Origin: an uncultured Bacteroidales bacterium
Lineage (GTDB): Bacteria; Bacteroidota; Bacteroidia; Bacteroidales; Paludibacteraceae
Direction of reading: 5' to 3'
Length of the DNA stretch: 10,459 nt
Assembly (NCBI GenBank): GCA_937911935.1
Contig: CALDQH010000042.1
Location: 1-10,459 of the forward strand
The number at the start of each line of letters is the position of its first letter. Position 1 is the first letter of the stretch. Shown here one piece after another: positions 7,125 through 10,459 of this stretch. Below the pieces are notes generated by a model. That model had not been told where the DNA came from. It ran no database searches and was given only the letters and a program-made list of their open reading frames with translations. The translations under genes and the position numbers were made by a program.

Positions 7125-7802
7125 TTATTCCGTTAATTCTTTGCCTTCTTTTTCAAAATCTTCGCCAAATTGCACTTGTGGTGTTCCCCAATCGCCATAC
7201 CAACCTTTTTTACGACCAATAGAGATAATCGTTAAAGCTAAATAAGCCACAAAAGCTATTATCAGCACAACAATTTCGATAATCTTGGTTACAAAATAAA
7301 TAGCCGGTTGCGCATCTAATTTTACGTAGTTTAGCACATTACGGAAAGTAAAATCTACTTGATCCTCGTTAAAGCGACACAAATACGTATCCACGTTATT
7401 GGCAAATTCTTCAATGGCATCCAAGAACACATTAACGCCAACCAACTCTATCAACCAATTGACATCGCTGTTTTCTTCCAACTCAAATTTCAGCTGCTTG
7501 GTATCGCTAATTAAATCTTTAAGTTGCTTGGCATCCAATGTCTTATCCATAAAAGTAGAGTCGATTTTAACCACATACGATTCTACATTTACAATGCCTT
7601 GGTCAATTAACTGATTGATTTTACCTGGAATCATGGCAGTCATGATAAACCCAGTTTCTAAAATAAGGAACAGCAGTGTAGCTATGGTAATAAAAATTCC
7701 TTTTTCTTTGGCAGACTGAATGGGAAGATATAGTTTCCAGATAAGCAAAGCAGGAACGGCTGCTATCAAAATAGCAAATAAAATAACGTAAACAAGACTC
7801 AT
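7125..7802 (-). CDS. Uncharacterised three-helix membrane protein
   Basis: A 225-residue protein that I do not recognise. Hydrophobic segments lie at about 3-26, 36-58 and 168-196. Between helices two and three is a soluble, acidic, alpha-helix-prone region of about 110 residues (58-167). A short charged tail follows (GRKKGWYGDW, then an acidic end). The basic GRKKG after helix three suggests a cytoplasmic C-terminus; with three helices the middle region would then be cytoplasmic or extracytoplasmic depending on helix packing. The ATG at 7802 is preferred because its overlap with the preceding stop is ATGA, a classic translational-coupling arrangement, and it begins directly with the first helix. 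An in-frame ATG at 7859 would add 19 polar residues that lie wholly within the upstream gene. It is the third gene of a tight minus-strand set, upstream of the glycosyltransferase. No catalytic motif is visible. Confidence 0.82.
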   Translation of the reverse strand: MSLVYVILFAILIAAVPALLIWKLYLPIQSAKEKGIFITIATLLFLILETGFIMTAMIPGKINQLIDQGIVNVESYVVKIDSTFMDKTLDAKQLKDLISDTKQLKFELEENSDVNWLIELVGVNVFLDAIEEFANNVDTYLCRFNEDQVDFTFRNVLNYVKLDAQPAIYFVTKIIEIVVLIIAFVAYLALTIISIGRKKGWYGDWGTPQVQFGEDFEKEGKELTE

Positions 7803-8245
7803 AATTCTATCTTTTCTAAGGGTTTGGCTGTATAAACAATGGTTTTCTTGGGGACACAAGCATCGTGCAGACGTGTTTTAAGCGGTGCTTTTAGTTTTTT
7901 TAAATCGCGATAAGCTTCTCTTTTACCTAAATCGGTTAGCACTACCCTAACCAATAACCTTCCGCACGGTGCTTGCATGTACTCTTCAAAACTAATTGGC
8001 ACAAACTGCTGCGCATTTGCTTCCATCAAACGAGCATAACGCTTTTTTTTGGCCTTGAATGTTTTGAAAATTTTTAGCGCGTACGACAAGAACATCAACG
8101 CCACAACCACCTGCAACGCAATGTACCACCCATTTTCTAACCTATATAAAGGCAAACAACCTACGCCTATTGCTGCAAAAAGCAGCAAAAAAGCGTAGGT
8201 GTTCAAGTAAATATACCTTTTAGGTGTACTTATACCTTTATGCAT
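7799..8245 (-). CDS. Uncharacterised two-helix membrane protein with basic cytoplasmic tail
   Basis: A 148-residue protein without a recognised family. Two hydrophobic segments (about 14-33 and 40-58) form a helical hairpin. They are followed by a strongly basic stretch (KTFKAKKKRYARL) and a soluble tail of about 75 residues containing SFEEYMQAPCGRLLVRVVL and DACVPKKT, with two cysteines. By the positive-inside rule the N-terminus and tail should be cytoplasmic. It starts at the ATG at 8245, two bases after the stop of the PH-like gene, and its own TGA overlaps the next ATG by four bases, so the three genes should be translated as a coupled unit. The conserved-looking Cys motifs are notable, but no enzymatic function can be assigned. 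Confidence 0.82.
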   Translation of the reverse strand: MHKGISTPKRYIYLNTYAFLLLFAAIGVGCLPLYRLENGWYIALQVVVALMFLSYALKIFKTFKAKKKRYARLMEANAQQFVPISFEEYMQAPCGRLLVRVVLTDLGKREAYRDLKKLKAPLKTRLHDACVPKKTIVYTAKPLEKIEL

Positions 8246-8247
8246 AA

Positions 8248-8691
8248 TTACATTTTGGCACCAAATACACCAGCGTAGAATGCATCTACTACTTTTTGTG
8301 CACCATCTTCGCTATCTACCGAAGACAACAACACAGAGGTTCTTTGAGTAAATGATTCGTAGAACAAGTTGTATGATTGGCACAAGCAACCACAGAATTG
8401 ACCTTCTTTGGTATAACCAACTTCTTTGATAGAACCTGGGGTCAAAATTTTAACGCATCTACCTTGGTTCAACACAAAGAAAGCTTTGAATTGTACAATT
8501 TCTACTACACGTTTGTTGGTTACTACAATGTAACCGTCGCGTTTAAAGCCCAAGATAGAACCAATTAATTTTCTAATTTGACCAATTGCTTTTTGGATAA
8601 TTGACGAACCGTCAGCCCACATTTCGGCTTCCAACTCCATAACCACTTCTTCGCCTGCGTTAAGGCACAATCCTGATTTTAAATTTGCCAT
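8248..8691 (-). CDS. Bacterial PH-like domain protein, first gene of a three-gene set
   Basis: A 147-residue soluble protein. The central segment GYIVVTNKRVVEIVQF (53-68) resembles the strand pair of bacterial PH-like (bPH) domains, where a Y-x-V-T-x-x-R-V pattern is typical. A cysteine cluster C100-G-C-L-C104 follows GYTKEGQF, then YNLFYESFTQRTSVLL. There is no signal peptide or membrane helix, so it is probably cytosolic or attached to the membrane through its two partners. I recall similar short proteins starting MANLKSGLCLNAGEEVVMELEAE in other Bacteroidales, annotated as hypothetical; I cannot check this. The ATG at 8691 follows the TA-spacer promoter by about 76 bases. The gene is separated by two bases from the membrane protein gene downstream. 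The bPH assignment is inference from one motif; the role is unknown. Confidence 0.8.
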   Translation of the reverse strand: MANLKSGLCLNAGEEVVMELEAEMWADGSSIIQKAIGQIRKLIGSILGFKRDGYIVVTNKRVVEIVQFKAFFVLNQGRCVKILTPGSIKEVGYTKEGQFCGCLCQSYNLFYESFTQRTSVLLSSVDSEDGAQKVVDAFYAGVFGAKM

Positions 8692-8767
8692 AATATTTGA
8701 TTTTAAGGTTGGCTACTCTATTGAATATGGGCTTTTCGCCATCCGCCCCGTATTTGATATCTGTTCA

Positions 8768-8796
8768 CAAATATATATATATATATATATAGCAAA
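8768..8796 (-). promoter_or_regulatory. Candidate Bacteroidota promoter with an all-TA spacer
   Basis: On the minus strand TTTG (8796-8793) and TATATTTG (8775-8768) match the -33 TTTG and -7 TAnnTTTG boxes of the Bacteroidota housekeeping sigma factor, with 17 bases between them. The spacer is almost wholly alternating T and A. It faces the three-gene set starting at 8691, leaving an untranslated leader of roughly 70 bases. Because the first bases of the -7 box are part of the run, gain or loss of TA steps would keep both boxes but change their distance. Upstream T-runs on the plus strand (A-tracts on the minus strand) at 8798-8802, 8809-8815 and 8829-8836 could bend the DNA. Confidence 0.6.
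8771..8791. repeat. TA dinucleotide microsatellite
   Basis: An uninterrupted alternation of A and T over 21 bases, (AT)10A, the longest simple repeat in the non-coding part of the window. It lies in the spacer of the promoter described above and touches no coding sequence. Confidence 0.97.
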
Positions 8797-8875
8797 CTTT
8801 TTGGGTACTTTTTTTCAAACAAATGACATTTTTTTTCGTGTTAAAATAAGGAAACTTTAACATGGTTTGTAAGAC

Positions 8876-8907
8876 AAAAAAAGGCTGACTACGTGTGTAG
8901 TCAGCCT
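8876..8907 (-). terminator. Rho-independent terminator of the surface-protein gene
   Basis: AGGCTGACTAC (8882-8892) and GTAGTCAGCCT (8897-8907) are perfect reverse complements around the loop GTGT. On the minus strand the 11-pair stem is followed by seven T (8882-8876). It starts about 40 bases after the stop codon of the minus-strand gene ending at 8947. The other side has only CATTTAT, so it acts best on the minus strand. It separates the surface-protein gene from the downstream three-gene set. Confidence 0.92.
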
Positions 8908-8946
8908 CATTTATAAGAGAAATTACTTATTTACTCTTGGCAAAAA

Positions 8947-10459
8947 TTACCATACATTGATTAACGAAGCACCGTTAGCTGCTTTTACAATGTAGATACC
9001 ATACAAAGCACCGTTTTGTGCAGTAACATCAACACCAGCAAGGTTGTAGATAGCAATTTCGGCATCAGCATAAATTGTACCTTCGTTTGCATAGATGTTC
9101 AAGCTTTCTGCTTCATCAACAGCGGTAGGTTCTTCTGGTTCTGGGTTGTAGATTGCTAACCAAGAAGCAACTACATCTGGATTGCCAGCTTCGGTTCTGT
9201 TAGCAATTTCTTCGCCATTAGCATCTTTTTCTACATAATCCCAAGATGGACCACTGCAATATTTCCATGCAGTACCATTAAGAACATCGGTAGTAGTGGT
9301 AATAGTAAATAGGTTGTCACCCGCTTTTTCCATTTGCAAGAATTCACCATTATTCCATAGGTCAGCACCAGTTACGTAGCATTCGATGGTACCTTCAGGT
9401 ACTTGAACGGTAAAGGTAATGGTTGCTGGTTCTTCTGGTTGTTCTGGGTCAACTGGTTGATCGGGATCTACTGGTTGATCTGGGTCAACTGGTTGGTCAG
9501 GATCTACTGGTTGATCGGGATCTACTGGTTGATCTGGATCTACTGGTTGGTCAGGATCTACTGGTTGGTCAGGATCTACTGGTTGGTCAGGGTCATCAGC
9601 AGGTGTTAAACCAATCCACATGGTTTCGGTTGCAGTTTTGAAGTAAATGTCGTATTTACCAGCAGCCAAAATAATGTTATCCGTACCTGTTTGGGTAATT
9701 TCAGGATTTGCTTCTACTGCTCCAACACCGTACCAAGTAATGTTTACATTTTCATCAACGTAGATTACTTTGAATTCTTTATCTGCTGCAATATCAAGAC
9801 CGGTAATAGAGTATTCTGTACCTTCTGCATTTGCAGTCAATTTAATATCGTCTGCCATATCCCAGCTAACCAAGCCACGAATTGCATAGTAAGGTTCGAT
9901 AGGTTCTGCATCTGGTTCGTACAACAACGCCCATTTTGCAACGACGTCTGGATTACCAGCGGTTTTTCTATCAGAAATTTCATTACCGTTAGCATCTTTT
10001 TCTACGTAAGCCCATCCTGCACCGCTGCTATATTTCCAAGCTGTGCCATCTAATTCGGTAGTTGTAACAGTAAATAGGTTTTCTTCGCCTTCTACTTTTT
10101 CCATTTGTACGAAACTCCACGATGGATTACCTGCTACGTAACATTCAACGGTTCCTGCTGGAACTTGAACGGTAAAGGTGATACCAGTAGGTTCTTCTGG
10201 TTCTTCTGGATCTGGAACTACTGGGGTGTCAGGATCTTCTGGATCAACTGGTTGGTCAGGATCTACTGGTTGGTCTGGATCTACAGGTTGATCTGGGTCA
10301 ACTGGTTGATCAGGATCTACTGGTTGATCTGGGTCAACTGGTTGATCGGGATCTACTGGTTGGTCTGGATCATCAGCAGGTGTTAAACCAATCCACATGG
10401 TTTTGGTTGCAGTTTTGAAGTAAATGTCGTATTTACCAGCAGCCAAAATAATGTTATCC
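8947..10459 (-). CDS. Repeat-rich surface or secreted protein with duplicated beta-sandwich domains (5' end missing)
   Basis: The frame stays open to the window edge, so the N-terminus is missing. The apparent first Met (10446) is a TTG that reads as internal Leu. Numbering from 10446: residues 26-67 are seven DPDQPV repeats; 89-177 a beta-rich domain (ITFTVQVPAGTVECYVAG to NPDVVAKW); 184-283 a second domain (YYAIRGLVSWDM to KTATETMWIGLTPA); 285-332 eight DPDQPV repeats; 343-432 a second copy of the first domain; 437-499 a C-terminal segment. The conserved W, Y and K-Y-x-S-G-x-x-W-x-Y-V-E-K-D pattern resembles CBM20-like starch-binding folds, and the second domain recalls SusE/SusF-type modules. 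The C-terminal segment (IYNLAGVDVTAQNG, then GIYIVK) resembles T9SS sorting domains. I infer an exported glycan-binding protein, perhaps attached to a catalytic domain upstream. A terminator follows the gene. Confidence 0.85.
   Translation of the reverse strand, partial: DNIILAAGKYDIYFKTATKTMWIGLTPADDPDQPVDPDQPVDPDQPVDPDQPVDPDQPVDPDQPVDPDQPVDPEDPDTPVVPDPEEPEEPTGITFTVQVPAGTVECYVAGNPSWSFVQMEKVEGEENLFTVTTTELDGTAWKYSSGAGWAYVEKDANGNEISDRKTAGNPDVVAKWALLYEPDAEPIEPYYAIRGLVSWDMADDIKLTANAEGTEYSITGLDIAADKEFKVIYVDENVNITWYGVGAVEANPEITQTGTDNIILAAGKYDIYFKTATETMWIGLTPADDPDQPVDPDQPVDPDQPVDPDQPVDPDQPVDPDQPVDPDQPVDPDQPVDPEQPEEPATITFTVQVPEGTIECYVTGADLWNNGEFLQMEKAGDNLFTITTTTDVLNGTAWKYCSGPSWDYVEKDANGEEIANRTEAGNPDVVASWLAIYNPEPEEPTAVDEAESLNIYANEGTIYADAEIAIYNLAGVDVTAQNGALYGIYIVKAANGASLINVW
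9451..9594 (-). repeat. 18-bp coding repeat array, eight DPDQPV units
   Basis: Eight in-frame 18-base units encode DPDQPV. The units differ by synonymous changes (for example GGATCT against GGGTCA on the plus strand), so the array is not perfectly homogenised. The acidic, proline-rich string should be an extended linker between domains. Confidence 0.95.
9604..10459 (-). repeat. 777-bp (259-codon) direct duplication within the surface-protein gene
   Basis: Bases 9604-9682 and 10381-10459 align with one mismatch (9627 C against 10404 T) at an offset of 777 bases, a multiple of three. The duplication unit covers one linker and one pair of beta-rich domains. The 55 bases after the mismatch are identical up to the end of the window. 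Confidence 0.9.
10246..10371 (-). repeat. 18-bp coding repeat array, seven DPDQPV units
   Basis: Seven in-frame units of the same hexapeptide, exactly 777 bases from the first array. It is followed by a longer irregular acidic tail (DPEDPDTPVVPDPEEPEEP) that the second array has in a shorter form (DPEQPEEP). Copy number therefore differs between the two linkers of the same protein. Confidence 0.95.

Noticed and set aside
7803..7859. Upstream ATG of the three-helix membrane protein
   Set aside because: It lies within the preceding gene and adds polar residues. The ATG at 7802 overlaps the stop as ATGA and begins with the first helix.
9403..9641. Plus-strand open frames opposite the DPDQPV array, rich in Trp, Ile and Leu
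   Set aside because: They are the complement of an 18-bp in-frame repeat, which keeps every frame open. The minus-strand product has coherent domains on both sides; the plus-strand ones do not.
10105..10386. Plus-strand open frame opposite the second DPDQPV array
   Set aside because: Same artefact of repetitive coding sequence on the other strand.

Overview
The window looks like a chromosomal segment of a Bacteroidota bacterium, most likely order Bacteroidales. The reasons are the A/T-rich starts without clear Shine-Dalgarno sequences, promoter boxes of the Bacteroidota type (TAnnTTTG, with TTTG upstream), a leucyl-tRNA synthetase with the insertion I associate with that phylum, and a surface protein ending in what resembles a type IX secretion (T9SS) sorting domain. 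No genus can be named from the sequence alone. Both window edges cut genes. The right edge ends in a 55-bp exact repeat, which suggests it is a natural contig end.

Layout. Plus strand, 1-5801: the last codons of an alpha/beta-hydrolase esterase, an M24 (Xaa-Pro aminopeptidase-like) metallopeptidase, leuS, and a Wzx-type polysaccharide flippase. The gaps between these four genes are filled almost from stop codon to start codon by a mosaic of short repeats: an 8-bp unit, a 14-bp unit and a shared CATGAG-GAAGCGAATA block. Minus strand, 10459-5814: a large surface or secreted protein with duplicated carbohydrate-binding-like domains and DPDQPV linkers, closed by a strong hairpin terminator. Then come a promoter and a tight three-gene set (a bacterial-PH-like protein, a two-helix membrane protein and a three-helix membrane protein), followed by a GT4-type glycosyltransferase. 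The flippase and the glycosyltransferase converge with 12 bases between them.

How the genes may work together. LeuS and the M24 peptidase are housekeeping functions. The flippase and glycosyltransferase suggest a small surface-glycan function. The three-gene set is the least understood part. Its candidate promoter has a spacer made entirely of an alternating TA run, a layout that could make expression phase-variable by repeat slippage; this is inference from the sequence. No rRNA, tRNA, CRISPR array, insertion sequence or phage gene was seen.
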